NCBI GenBank assembly: GCA_016212635.1
Contig: JACRFR010000011.1
Coordinates: forward strand, 1-12,931
Source of the DNA: Candidatus Liptonbacteria bacterium
GTDB taxonomy: Bacteria; Patescibacteriota; Minisyncoccia; UBA6257; 2-01-FULL-56-20
DNA: 12,931 nucleotides
Direction of reading: 5' to 3'
The notes under the pieces: generated by a model
The model's database searches: none
Told to the model about the DNA's origin: nothing
What the model saw: only the letters and a program-made list of their open reading frames with translations
In this document: positions 4,680 to 10,622 of the stretch, in pieces
How the letters are laid out: every line of letters begins with the position of its first letter
How positions within the stretch are numbered: position 1 is the stretch's first letter
Position numbers and translations under genes: made by a program

Positions 4680-6806
4680 ATGAAACTCAAGCACCGACCC
4701 AAGTACTTGAAGATAAAACTGCCTAGCACCGAGTTCTGGCTGTTCTTCCTGCCGCGCGCGATCTTAGTTTTACTGGTGATTTTTGCGCTCCTCTGGGCGT
4801 TTCCTCGGGTGCGCCACTTTGGCTCGGCTTTCTTGCGGGGATTCCGATCGGGGCTTTCTCAAGCTACCCCTCGACCAAGCTCGGGGCAAGTCCCCCCGGG
4901 TCCCGCGCCGACCGTGCCGCCGGACCAGCTGGGAGCAGTGAGTGGCAGTCACACGGAGATGTTCACTGTTACTCCCGACAAGCTGGGAGCTAAGAGCACG
5001 GCCTACCTGGATACTAAAACCATGACCTTGTCCTTCCCGCCTAAATTTGATTGGGAGCAAGTCGCATCGCTTAATCCGCTTGCGGGCGAGCAGCTTGCGG
5101 CGGCCGGCGGCAATGGCCGGGAAGTTCTGATCCTAACCCAGCGCGGGCTGGTTTGGGCGTTTGGGTCCGATCTTTCCTATTTATCGCCAGTGAGCCTTCT
5201 CCAGCCCCTCCTTACCAAGGAGGGGAGCGGAGAGGTGCCGAACGGGAGCAAGAACCTCACCCCGCCTCTCCTTGGAAAGGAGAGGAGTGCTGACCAGCCC
5301 CTCCTTTCTAAGGAGGGGAGCGGGGAGGTGCCGAACGGGAGCAAGAACCTCACCCCGCCTCTCCTTGGAAAGGAGAGGAGTGCTGACCAGCCCCTCCTTT
5401 CTAAGGAGGGGAGCGGGGAGGTTCGGAGCAGTAAACTGGCCTACGACAGTGACTCCGGTTTGTGGTCGGTTGCTTTTATCTCTGCCAATACGGTCCATCT
5501 TGCGGTGCTTTCCGTAGACGCCCAATCCGCCAGGGTGGTGTCGTCGCAGACCTTGTCTGATCCCGGGAACGCCCAGATCGGTGACCTGGCCTGTGTCCGC
5601 GGGGAGTGTCTTTTACTCTTAACCTTGCCTCTGAACACGGAACAGTACCGCCCCGCCACCGCGCTTTACCGTTTTTCGCCGCGCAACTTGGCCGAGACAA
5701 CGCGGTTGCCGCTCCGGGAGCAACTTTCGGGCGCGGAACATGTCAGCTTGGGTCAAACGCCGGATGCCTGGCTGGTAGGGGTAGTGCGCCGTGTTGCCGA
5801 CCAACCCAGTCCAGGCAATTTGGGCGGCCGGCCGATTCGATATCAGGGTACGGTTTTTTCTATTCGCGCCAACTCCAGTAGCGGGAATTCCGGGAAGGAT
5901 TTTTCTAACGGGGCAAATCTCTTTTTGTCGCCTTATCGGGGCGGCATCCGTTTCGGGTACGACCCGGGGTCCAGTCCCTCCCCTTTTCCAAGGGGAGGCG
6001 AGGTGGGGTCCGGTTCGATCCTGGCGGTGTATGTGGCGTACTTCGGCCAAGCCGCGACCCTGACCGTCAATAGTCGATTGTCAACCATCAATCGTACAGA
6101 GGATTACTCCCGATTCTTTCCGCAGCGGGTCGTGGGCGGGCAGGCGGAAGGCGAATCCGATCTGGCCCTGCAAATTTTCGGCCAGGATGGTCGCTGGTGG
6201 GCGGGCTCCGACCCGTCGAGTCCTAGTCTTAAATTATTGCGCGTCCTGGGCGGCGTGGGAACGGACCTGACCGAGCAGCTGCTGGCGAATATCCGGACAA
6301 GCCAACTCGTGCCAGGATTTAAGACCGACTCGGTTTTCGCCGTGCTGGAGGACGGTAGCGGTATTCGCGTCCAACAATTAATCGACCACGGATTTGATAC
6401 CAGCGGTCCGGCTGTTTGGGAATCCGAACGCCTGAATCAATGGAACGGGAAGATCGTGCAGGGAACGGTACTGGAAACGAAAGACAGTGGTAGAGAAAAT
6501 TTCCAATTTCCAATTTCCAATATCCAACGTCCGACAGCTGAGCCCGCCTCCGCACAGAACTCCGGCGTGGCAAAGGAGGTTCGGTATTCTCTCTCCGCTG
6601 ACGGCGGCAAGCACTGGTTTGGTGTGGAGGTAGGCCGGGCGGTGGGGTTCAATAATCAATCATCAATAATTGATGATCATTCGGCGGCCTCGCCGTCCGA
6701 CGACTTCCGTTTCCGGGTGGAACTGCTACCCTCGGCGGACCTTGCCCGTAGTCCCTGGGCCTCCTCGGTCCGAGTGGAATACTGGATCGTTAGAATTAAG
6801 AAGTAA
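4680..6806 (+). CDS. Membrane-anchored extracytoplasmic protein carrying in-frame repeat insertions
   Basis: This 708-aa protein has a basic cytoplasmic start, one transmembrane helix (about residues 19-42), a Pro/Ser linker (62-82), then a large external part rich in short beta-type segments. I do not recognise the family; a beta-propeller-like fold is only a guess. At least four short repeat sequences typical of intergenic DNA sit in frame inside it. Residues 175-248 are 2.4 copies of a 31-residue unit (PLLSKEGSGEV, PPLLGKERSAD) encoded by a 93-bp tandem. Residues 431-445 (SPSPFPRGGEVG) come from a related palindrome. Residues 607-619 include FQFPISNIQRP. Residues 658-668 include NNQSSIIDDHS from a perfect palindrome. 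The stop codon lies in a heptad array that has also supplied the last residues. Flanking cupredoxins suggest an envelope role. Confidence 0.65.
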   Translation: MKLKHRPKYLKIKLPSTEFWLFFLPRAILVLLVIFALLWAFPRVRHFGSAFLRGFRSGLSQATPRPSSGQVPPGPAPTVPPDQLGAVSGSHTEMFTVTPDKLGAKSTAYLDTKTMTLSFPPKFDWEQVASLNPLAGEQLAAAGGNGREVLILTQRGLVWAFGSDLSYLSPVSLLQPLLTKEGSGEVPNGSKNLTPPLLGKERSADQPLLSKEGSGEVPNGSKNLTPPLLGKERSADQPLLSKEGSGEVRSSKLAYDSDSGLWSVAFISANTVHLAVLSVDAQSARVVSSQTLSDPGNAQIGDLACVRGECLLLLTLPLNTEQYRPATALYRFSPRNLAETTRLPLREQLSGAEHVSLGQTPDAWLVGVVRRVADQPSPGNLGGRPIRYQGTVFSIRANSSSGNSGKDFSNGANLFLSPYRGGIRFGYDPGSSPSPFPRGGEVGSGSILAVYVAYFGQAATLTVNSRLSTINRTEDYSRFFPQRVVGGQAEGESDLALQIFGQDGRWWAGSDPSSPSLKLLRVLGGVGTDLTEQLLANIRTSQLVPGFKTDSVFAVLEDGSGIRVQQLIDHGFDTSGPAVWESERLNQWNGKIVQGTVLETKDSGRENFQFPISNIQRPTAEPASAQNSGVAKEVRYSLSADGGKHWFGVEVGRAVGFNNQSSIIDDHSAASPSDDFRFRVELLPSADLARSPWASSVRVEYWIVRIKK
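5202..5422. repeat. 93-bp tandem repeat (2.4 units) inside a coding region
   Basis: Units begin at 5202, 5295 and 5388, with the last cut at about 5422. Each holds two palindromes of the CCCCTCCTTTCTAAGGAGGG type, a common bacterial intergenic repeat. The length is a multiple of three and the frame stays open, so the insertion and its duplication are tolerated by the protein. Confidence 0.9.
5975..6008. repeat. Second in-frame copy of the CCTCCTT-type palindrome
   Basis: CCTCCCCTT (5977-5985) pairs with AAGGGGAGG (5990-5998) and is followed by CGAGGTGGGG. This is the same style as the palindromes in the 93-bp tandem, where the following text is GCGGGGAGGT. It encodes SPFPRGGEVG. Confidence 0.7.
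6659..6677. repeat. Perfect 19-bp palindrome in frame
   Basis: ATCATCAAT, a central A, and ATTGATGAT form a perfect inverted repeat within the 708-aa gene. It encodes part of NNQSSIIDDHS, a low-complexity segment unlike its surroundings. Confidence 0.7.
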
Positions 6807-6915
6807 GAATTAAGAAGTAAGAATTAAGAAGTAAGAATTAAGAAGTAAGAAGTAAGAAGTAAGAAGTAAGAAGTAAGAAGTAAGAAGTAAGAATTAAGAA
6901 TTAAGAATTAAGAAG
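6797..6915. repeat. Heptad tandem array TAAGAA(T/G), 17 units
   Basis: Seventeen consecutive 7-base units of TAAGAAT or TAAGAAG run from the last codons of the 708-aa gene to one base before the next ATG. The stop codon of the upstream gene (6804-6806) is the first TAA of the second unit. An inverted, decayed version lies after the downstream gene. Confidence 0.92.
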
Positions 6916-6916
6916 T

Positions 6917-7318
6917 ATGGATAAAACAAACACAGAGAAGATCAGAAGCCTTGTGGATTTATATGCTTGGCAAAAGGGACACGCACTCGTTCTGGCCGTC
7001 TATCGGGCCACCGAGAAGTTCCCGGCAAAAGAGATATTCGGTCTAGTCTCGCAATTACGTAGAGCAGTAATTTCTATAACTTCGAATATCGCCGAAGGGT
7101 TTAGCCGAAGTTCGTTAAAAGAAAAAATGAATTTTTACCACATAAGCCTAGGTTCTTTGACCGAGGTTCAAAATCAACTATTGATCGCGCGTGACGTGGG
7201 TTACCTATCTGCCGTGGAATATGAGCAATTGTTTGAATTGACCGTGGAGGTGAGTAAGATAATAAATGGATTGATTAAAGCATCCCGCGCCCGGATGTAC
7301 CCGCCTCTTTCTTCTTAA
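6917..7318 (+). CDS. Four-helix bundle protein, S23 / 23S rRNA intervening-sequence family
   Basis: This 133-aa protein matches the family along its whole length: DLYAWQKGHALVLAVYRATEKFP (residues 14-36), then EIFGLVSQLRRAVISITSNIAEGF (39-62), then FYHISLGSLTEVQNQLLIARDVGYL (73-97) and a last helix at 100-121. Members form four-helix bundles, often pentameric; the name comes from proteins encoded in 23S rRNA intervening sequences, and the role in most genomes is unknown. No rRNA is nearby. The ATG directly abuts a heptad array, and the TAA stop lies inside an inverted heptad stretch. The gene therefore looks like a self-contained cassette inserted between the 708-aa gene and cupredoxin 2. No ribosome binding site is visible other than the purine-rich heptads, which might serve as one. 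Confidence 0.88.
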   Translation: MDKTNTEKIRSLVDLYAWQKGHALVLAVYRATEKFPAKEIFGLVSQLRRAVISITSNIAEGFSRSSLKEKMNFYHISLGSLTEVQNQLLIARDVGYLSAVEYEQLFELTVEVSKIINGLIKASRARMYPPLSS

Positions 7319-7376
7319 TTCTCAATTCCTTCTTCTTTCTTCTGCTCCCCCCTTACTTCTTAATTCTTACTTCTTT
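7311..7376. repeat. Inverted, decayed heptad array after the four-helix-bundle gene
   Basis: CTTCTTA, ATTCTCA (7311-7324) and CTTCTTA, ATTCTTA, CTTCTTT (7356-7376) are the reverse complement of the heptads at 6797-6915, with a pyrimidine-rich spacer. They could pair with the left array into one long stem that encloses the gene. Confidence 0.75.
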
Positions 7377-7381
7377 ATACT
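7376..7381 (+). promoter_or_regulatory. -10 box of cupredoxin 2
   Basis: TATACT lies 6 bases before the ATG at 7388, with TTACTT 17 bases upstream as a weak -35. The spacing implies a leaderless transcript. The box sits at the outer edge of the inverted heptad array. Confidence 0.5.
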
Positions 7382-7387
7382 ATTACG

Positions 7388-8206
7388 ATGGAGGGCATAA
7401 TCCGGGGGGTCGTGGCGGCGCTGTTCATTGGGCTCATTATCATGGGCGTCTTGGTGTTTGCGTTCAGTTTCGCGACGCCGCTCAAGATGTTCCAGCGGGC
7501 CCGGAATGCCACCAGCTCGCCGGAACGAGTAGTGGTGGTGGAGCGCACCATCGTGGAACGTACGGAAACACAAGTCCCAGCCCCGCAACCTGCCCCGCCC
7601 GCTCCGACCCCCGCTCCCATCCCCAATTCAAACGCGCCATTTGTAAACGTACCTACTCCGGTCCCAACCCCCATGCCCGGCCCCACCCCTGCCCCGCCAC
7701 CTTCCACCCCTGTCCCCATGCCTCCGCCCGCCCCCGTGCCCCCGCCGCCTCCGCCCAAGCCCACTTATTCCCCCACGGCCATCGGCACTTCCGCGGTCAA
7801 TCCCAAGACCGGAGAGGTGGTCAAGATGGACGGTACGCCGGTGAATAATACTATCGAGCCGGGCATGTCGGACGCGCCACTGGTTTCCAATCCGGTCACC
7901 AAAGACAAATATCCAAAGGGCGCGATCGTGATCAGCATTACCGCCGAAGGCATGACTCCCAACACATTCACGGTGCACCGAAATGAAGCGGTGACGATCG
8001 TAACGGAGTCCGCCGATCAGTACACCCACGTCTTGCGCTTCAAAGACAGCTCCTTGAACGCCATCGCGGTCGGTGTCGGGGCAGGGGAGGCCCGGGCGAT
8101 CACCTTCAACGCGCCGAGCGAGATAAAAAGCGAGGGCTACCCGTACTTCTGCGACGTGCCCGGTCACGCCAGCCGCGGCGAAACCGGCATCATGCAAGTC
8201 CAATAA
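7388..8206 (+). CDS. Membrane-anchored cupredoxin-like protein 2 with long proline-rich linker
   Basis: This 272-aa paralogue of the protein at 3751-4359 has a transmembrane helix (about residues 7-29) and a short coil with VVVVERTIVERTE (48-60). A strongly Pro-rich spacer (64-127) could span the cell wall. The cupredoxin-like domain is at 177-272. Visible copper-ligand candidates are H214 in QYTHVLRF, C255 in YFCDVPGH, H260 and M269. Shared phrases with paralogue 1 are AIAVGVGAGEARAITF and CDVPGHASRGETG. The expected role is copper binding or electron transfer outside the membrane; the partner is unknown. The linker is about twice as long as in paralogue 1, so the two domains would sit at different distances from the membrane. 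A large inverted repeat follows the stop and could end transcription. Confidence 0.82.
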   Translation: MEGIIRGVVAALFIGLIIMGVLVFAFSFATPLKMFQRARNATSSPERVVVVERTIVERTETQVPAPQPAPPAPTPAPIPNSNAPFVNVPTPVPTPMPGPTPAPPPSTPVPMPPPAPVPPPPPPKPTYSPTAIGTSAVNPKTGEVVKMDGTPVNNTIEPGMSDAPLVSNPVTKDKYPKGAIVISITAEGMTPNTFTVHRNEAVTIVTESADQYTHVLRFKDSSLNAIAVGVGAGEARAITFNAPSEIKSEGYPYFCDVPGHASRGETGIMQVQ

Positions 8207-8212
8207 ATATTA

Positions 8213-8277
8213 CCCCACGCTACGCCTTGCGAAGACGTAATTCTTAACGCTACGCCTTCGCAAGGCGTAGCGTGGGG
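8213..8277. repeat. REP/BIME-like inverted repeat, left of the transposase gene
   Basis: The 21-bp arms 8213-8233 (CCCCACGCTACGCCTTGCGAA) written here as CCCCACGCTACG plus CCTTGCGAA are exactly complementary to 8257-8277. The interior carries the related TACGCCTTCGCAAGGCGTA palindrome. A near copy in direct orientation lies at 8991-9046. It also separates two convergent genes and could act as a bidirectional terminator. Confidence 0.85.
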
Positions 8278-8290
8278 AGAGCTACCGAAA

Positions 8291-8968
8291 CTACTCGAAT
8301 AGGAATTTCTTCGGAGGAATCTCGATGTCTTGGAGCCACTCCCGAATCGATTTCTCATAGCCTCTGGGTCCGCCCAAGACTTCGTTCAAAAATTCTCGGC
8401 TAGTAATGGAGGGAAAGTTTTTAATACCCAAATAATCCATGTGGCTGGACCAGCGGTAATTTTTCAAGAAGGTTAGTGCTGCATCGCTGGAAGATAATGT
8501 CCGTGAACGCCACTCGCTGTATTTGAGGTCCAGCGGGTTAAAGTGAATATAGAATGGCAAGTGAAGAAAGTGAGATTTCTCGGTAATCGGCACCGATTTG
8601 TACCGGCTTTGGAATAATGTGCCGACCCGCTCGTATTTTTGATTGAAATAAAGGGCGTATCCCATATTCACTCGCTTCATAAAAATCGACACCCCTCTTT
8701 CAATGCGCGGCGATAAGAAGAGATGGTAATGATTCGGCATTAGGCAGAATGCATGAATGTCGACCAGTAGCTTACGGGGAGCGTGCGGGGCCGAAAGAAT
8801 TCGCTCCTCGATCCTGGGATTTTTTTGGAACAAAAATCGCGTCATGGGCGGTAGCGGATTTTGATCGTTGAACTCAAAAAGATCGTGTATGAAACGAAGG
8901 TAATCGGTGTCGTCTTCGAAAAGCGTCCGTTTATCCACTCCGCGATTCAACACATGGCAGAGCTGCAT
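8291..8968 (-). CDS. REP-associated tyrosine transposase (RAYT, Y1/HUH family)
   Basis: This 225-aa protein has the family hallmarks in order: CHVLNRGVDKRTLFED (residues 4-19), the HUH metal-binding motif in FCLMPNHYHLFL (H80, H82), RVGTLFQSRYK (114-124), and Y140 in FYIHFNPLD as the likely catalytic tyrosine. Such enzymes nick and rejoin single-stranded REP DNA and are thought to spread REP elements. Here REP-like elements lie on both sides. The N-terminus is a few residues shorter than family members I recall, but an in-frame TAA lies 7-9 bases upstream of the ATG, so no longer start is available. TATTAT lies 9 bases before the ATG as a possible -10. All key residues are present, so it may be active. 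It is the only minus-strand gene in the window. Confidence 0.9.
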   Translation of the reverse strand: MQLCHVLNRGVDKRTLFEDDTDYLRFIHDLFEFNDQNPLPPMTRFLFQKNPRIEERILSAPHAPRKLLVDIHAFCLMPNHYHLFLSPRIERGVSIFMKRVNMGYALYFNQKYERVGTLFQSRYKSVPITEKSHFLHLPFYIHFNPLDLKYSEWRSRTLSSSDAALTFLKNYRWSSHMDYLGIKNFPSITSREFLNEVLGGPRGYEKSIREWLQDIEIPPKKFLFE

Positions 8969-8990
8969 GATGATTTAATAATATCCCAAT

Positions 8991-9046
8991 ATTGCGCCTT
9001 CGCAAGACGTAATATTAATGCTACGTCTTGCGAAGGCGTAGCGTGG
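8991..9046. repeat. REP/BIME-like inverted repeat, right of the transposase gene
   Basis: CGCCTTCGCAAGACGTA (8995-9011) is exactly complementary to 9022-9038, with a 10-base loop, and is followed by TAGCGTGGGG as in the left element. Compared with 8222-8277, most bases match in direct orientation; the central triplet of each hairpin reads CGC where the other copy has GCG and vice versa. Confidence 0.85.
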
Positions 9047-9150
9047 GGGAGGGGGAGAGAAGAGGGACGGGGGGTGGGCACGGGGTGGTGGGCACGACTG
9101 GGTGGGCACGGGGGGGTGGGCGCGGTTGGGTGGGCGCGGGTGGGTGTGCA
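9043..9150 (+). repeat. G-rich degenerate tandem, potential G-quadruplex tract
   Basis: Many G3-G7 runs occur in degenerate units of GGGTGGGC(A/G)CGG. The plus strand has far more than four G-tracts with short loops, the pattern expected of intramolecular quadruplexes. No gene is present. Confidence 0.6.
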
Positions 9151-9170
9151 CAGGGCTGGAAATATTAGAT

Positions 9171-9180
9171 TTGCTATAAT
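9171..9180 (+). promoter_or_regulatory. Extended -10 promoter reading into the hairpin cluster
   Basis: TTTGC-TATAAT gives an extended -10 (TATAAT at 9175-9180). No -35 match or start codon follows closely; GTG-TAA at 9187 is not a gene. The transcript would start just before the structured region 9193-9350 and could continue into the NYN gene. Confidence 0.4.
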
Positions 9181-9192
9181 TAGCAGGTGTAA

Positions 9193-9256
9193 ACCCTGTT
9201 AGAAGTAATCCCGCTAGGCGGGATGCCCCGCGCTGGGCGGGGACTTCTAGCGGGGT
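9193..9256. other. Three-way-junction palindromic element
   Basis: The outer stem ACCCTGTTAGAAGT (9193-9206) pairs with ACTTCTAGCGGGGT (9243-9256) with two G-U pairs. It encloses two perfect hairpins, TCCCGC/GCGGGA (9209-9223) and CCCCGC/GCGGGG (9226-9242). It can fold as RNA or extruded DNA; symmetry suggests a repeat element. No protein is encoded. Confidence 0.6.
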
Positions 9257-9372
9257 AAATCCGCCGGGCGGGGTTTGTCCCGCTTGGCGGGATCGGCCTT
9301 CGGCGGATGCGCCGAAGGAGGGTCCTCCTCCGGAGGAGAGCTCCTCGGGCAACGGCCGCCTTTGTTGCAACT
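9257..9372. other. Cluster of further GC-rich hairpins, no gene
   Basis: CCTTCGGCG/CGCCGAAGG forms a perfect hairpin at about 9298-9319, and CTCCTCCGGAGGAG at about 9326-9339 is a perfect palindrome. Upstream, TCCGCC and GGCGGA segments repeat in both orientations. Part of this resembles the hairpins at 3421-3450. I see no coding sequence. Confidence 0.55.
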
Positions 9373-9414
9373 TCGGCAGGCAATGTCGAGACGGGGACGA
9401 CCAGCCCAGCCTGA
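9373..9414 (+). pseudogene. Decayed GNVGIGTT repeat ending in a stop, upstream of the NYN gene
   Basis: In one frame this reads SAGNVETGTTSPA and then TGA. Intact fibre leaders read SAGNVGxGTTGP at the same place. The preceding LNPPGGIWN part and a signal peptide are missing. The stop is 14 bases before the ATG of the NYN gene, the same arrangement as the leader fragments before the MNT genes. Confidence 0.55.
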
Positions 9415-9428
9415 TTGTTTATTAGTCC

Positions 9429-9950
9429 ATGAATGATTCCACGCCGCTTCGCACCTATGCATTCATTGACGCCTCCAATATTATTTACGGGTGTCGGGCC
9501 TCCGGCTGGAAGATGGACTTTGAAAAACTTGCGGGATATTTACGCTCGCGCTATCAAGTATCTCGATTATTGTATTACGGAGGCGAAGAAATTGGTAATG
9601 CCTCTCAAATGGCATTCCATAACAAACTGCGATTATTCGGGTATGAACTTGTCGTGAAACCCGTGAAAGAATATCTGGGAGCAGAAGGAGCAGTGGTGCG
9701 TAAAAAAGCGAACGCAGACGTCGACCTCACATTTGAAGCCATGCTATATTGGAACGAATACGATCGCGCAATATTTTTAACCGGCGATGGTGATTTTTAT
9801 CGGCTCATTGCGCATTGTCTAATCCATAAAGATACCACTTGGCTCATGGGTAATGCTCGTCGGACCGCTAAGGAATTAAAAGTCCTTTTTGGCGCGCGGT
9901 TTACGAATTTAGATTCCATTAGGGACTTGGTAAAGAAAAATGACGTATAA
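9429..9950 (+). CDS. NYN-domain (LabA/DUF88-like, PIN-fold) putative ribonuclease
   Basis: This 173-aa protein matches the NYN family over its length: YAFIDASNIIYG (residues 10-21, with D14 and N17), KKANADVDLTFEAMLYWNEYD (92-112, with D99) and AIFLTGDGDFYRLI (114-127, with D120 and D122). These acidic residues form the metal site of PIN-like nucleases, so RNA cleavage is expected; the target is unknown. NYN proteins of this size occur as solo genes and in toxin-like or RNA-decay contexts. TTTATT ends 5 bases before the ATG as a possible -10, so the mRNA may be leaderless. A decayed fibre-gene repeat lies immediately upstream. The gene is followed by the array of fibre leaders with MNT-HEPN modules and may belong to the same collection of nuclease cargo. 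Confidence 0.85.
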   Translation: MNDSTPLRTYAFIDASNIIYGCRASGWKMDFEKLAGYLRSRYQVSRLLYYGGEEIGNASQMAFHNKLRLFGYELVVKPVKEYLGAEGAVVRKKANADVDLTFEAMLYWNEYDRAIFLTGDGDFYRLIAHCLIHKDTTWLMGNARRTAKELKVLFGARFTNLDSIRDLVKKNDV

Positions 9951-10036
9951 AAAACAAAAGAAGCGGACGCCGGTTAAGGAATCCGCCTCCATGTGTTATG
10001 AGGTAATAATACCGCGTCCAACTATAATGTCAAGAA

Positions 10037-10064
10037 CTTGAGGAAACATTTAAAATGCTACAAT
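10037..10064 (+). promoter_or_regulatory. Promoter of leader 1
   Basis: TTGAGG (10037-10042) and TACAAT (10059-10064) are separated by 16 bases. The transcript would begin about 24 bases before the ATG at 10095. Other A/T-rich hexamers nearby make the exact choice uncertain. Confidence 0.45.
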
Positions 10065-10094
10065 GTCTATAGATACTGCCACCCCTTCCGCTCC

Positions 10095-10265
10095 ATGAAT
10101 GGAAATAGTAAATATTTCATAATGACCGCGGTGGCGCTGGGATTGGCCGGTGCTCCGTTTTTGGCGTTCGCCCTGACTACGCTTAATCCGCCTGGAGGAA
10201 TATGGAATAGTTCCGGTAACGTCGGGGTAGGGACAACGGGGCCGGGCGGGGGAACACAAAACTGA
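10095..10265 (+). CDS. Leader 1: secreted fibre-gene 5' fragment truncated after the first GNVGVGTTGP
   Basis: This 56-aa product has a signal peptide (MNGNSKYFIMTAVALGLAGA..FLAFA, likely cut after AFA). The mature part reads LTTLNPPGGIWNSSG, then NVGVGTTGP, then GGGTQN and stop. The mature part matches the start of the long fibre gene at 12336, but here the frame ends six residues past the first repeat. The TGA is 12 bases before the start of MNT1, whose -10 box overlaps the end of this frame. It may be a remnant of a fibre gene or a real secreted peptide of about 30 residues. Against the intact copy, changes are mostly synonymous (13 of 15 changed codons out of 24), so the protein sequence was under selection at least before truncation. 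Confidence 0.6.
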   Translation: MNGNSKYFIMTAVALGLAGAPFLAFALTTLNPPGGIWNSSGNVGVGTTGPGGGTQN

Positions 10266-10271
10266 TATAAT
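10266..10271 (+). promoter_or_regulatory. -10 box of MNT1
   Basis: A perfect TATAAT ends 6 bases before the ATG at 10278, directly after the stop of leader 1. This implies a leaderless mRNA. No -35 box is seen; the upstream DNA is the GC-rich repeat end. Confidence 0.5.
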
Positions 10272-10277
10272 AAGCCT

Positions 10278-10622
10278 ATGCGAAAGATTGCCACAAGAGA
10301 TGAGAAAGAAACAATGCGAGGAGCCAAATGGGCGGCTAGGGTATTGGCCGAGAAGTTCCAGCCGGAGAAGATCTATCTATTCGGCTCCCGCGCGTACGGT
10401 AATCCCCATGCCGATTCGGATATGGACTTACTCGTGGTAAAAAAGACCAAAAAACCACGAGACATGAAGTTGCGCATGTACAGTGTTTTGGGGGATCGGG
10501 ATATCGCCCTGGACCTACTGGTGTATTCACCGGACAGATTCAATTCTCAACTAGAATCAGGCAATCCTTTCCTGAAAACGGTCGCAACCAAGGGCGTCTT
10601 ACTATACGATGCGGCAGCTTAA
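10278..10622 (+). CDS. MNT-type minimal nucleotidyltransferase 1 (antitoxin of HEPN/MNT pair)
   Basis: This 114-aa protein has the full nucleotidyltransferase signature: IYLFGSRAYGNPHADSDMDLLVV with G36-S37, D48 and D50, and a third carboxylate at D79 in IALDLLV. In studied HEPN/MNT pairs the nucleotidyltransferase neutralises the HEPN RNase, in some cases by adding AMP groups to it. The last 14 bases overlap the HEPN1 gene, so translation is coupled. All three catalytic acids are present, so it should be active. It carries an unusual 20-residue N-terminal extension (MRKIATRDEKETMRGAKWAA). It is preceded directly by the truncated fibre leader 1. Confidence 0.88.
   Translation: MRKIATRDEKETMRGAKWAARVLAEKFQPEKIYLFGSRAYGNPHADSDMDLLVVKKTKKPRDMKLRMYSVLGDRDIALDLLVYSPDRFNSQLESGNPFLKTVATKGVLLYDAAA

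Noticed and set aside
5202..5422. CRISPR array
   Set aside because: Only 2.4 contiguous 93-bp units without variable spacers, lying inside an open coding frame.
7628..8203. Long minus-strand open frames opposite cupredoxin 2
   Set aside because: They mirror the proline codons as Gly/Arg runs, and the plus-strand product has clear copper ligands.
8975..9370. 131-codon minus-strand frame over the hairpin and G-rich region
   Set aside because: The product is low-complexity Pro/His/Arg and derives wholly from repeats; no start signal or domain is seen.
9951..10036. Terminator after the NYN gene
   Set aside because: Only a 5-bp GCGGA/TCCGC pairing with no T tract is present, too weak to call.
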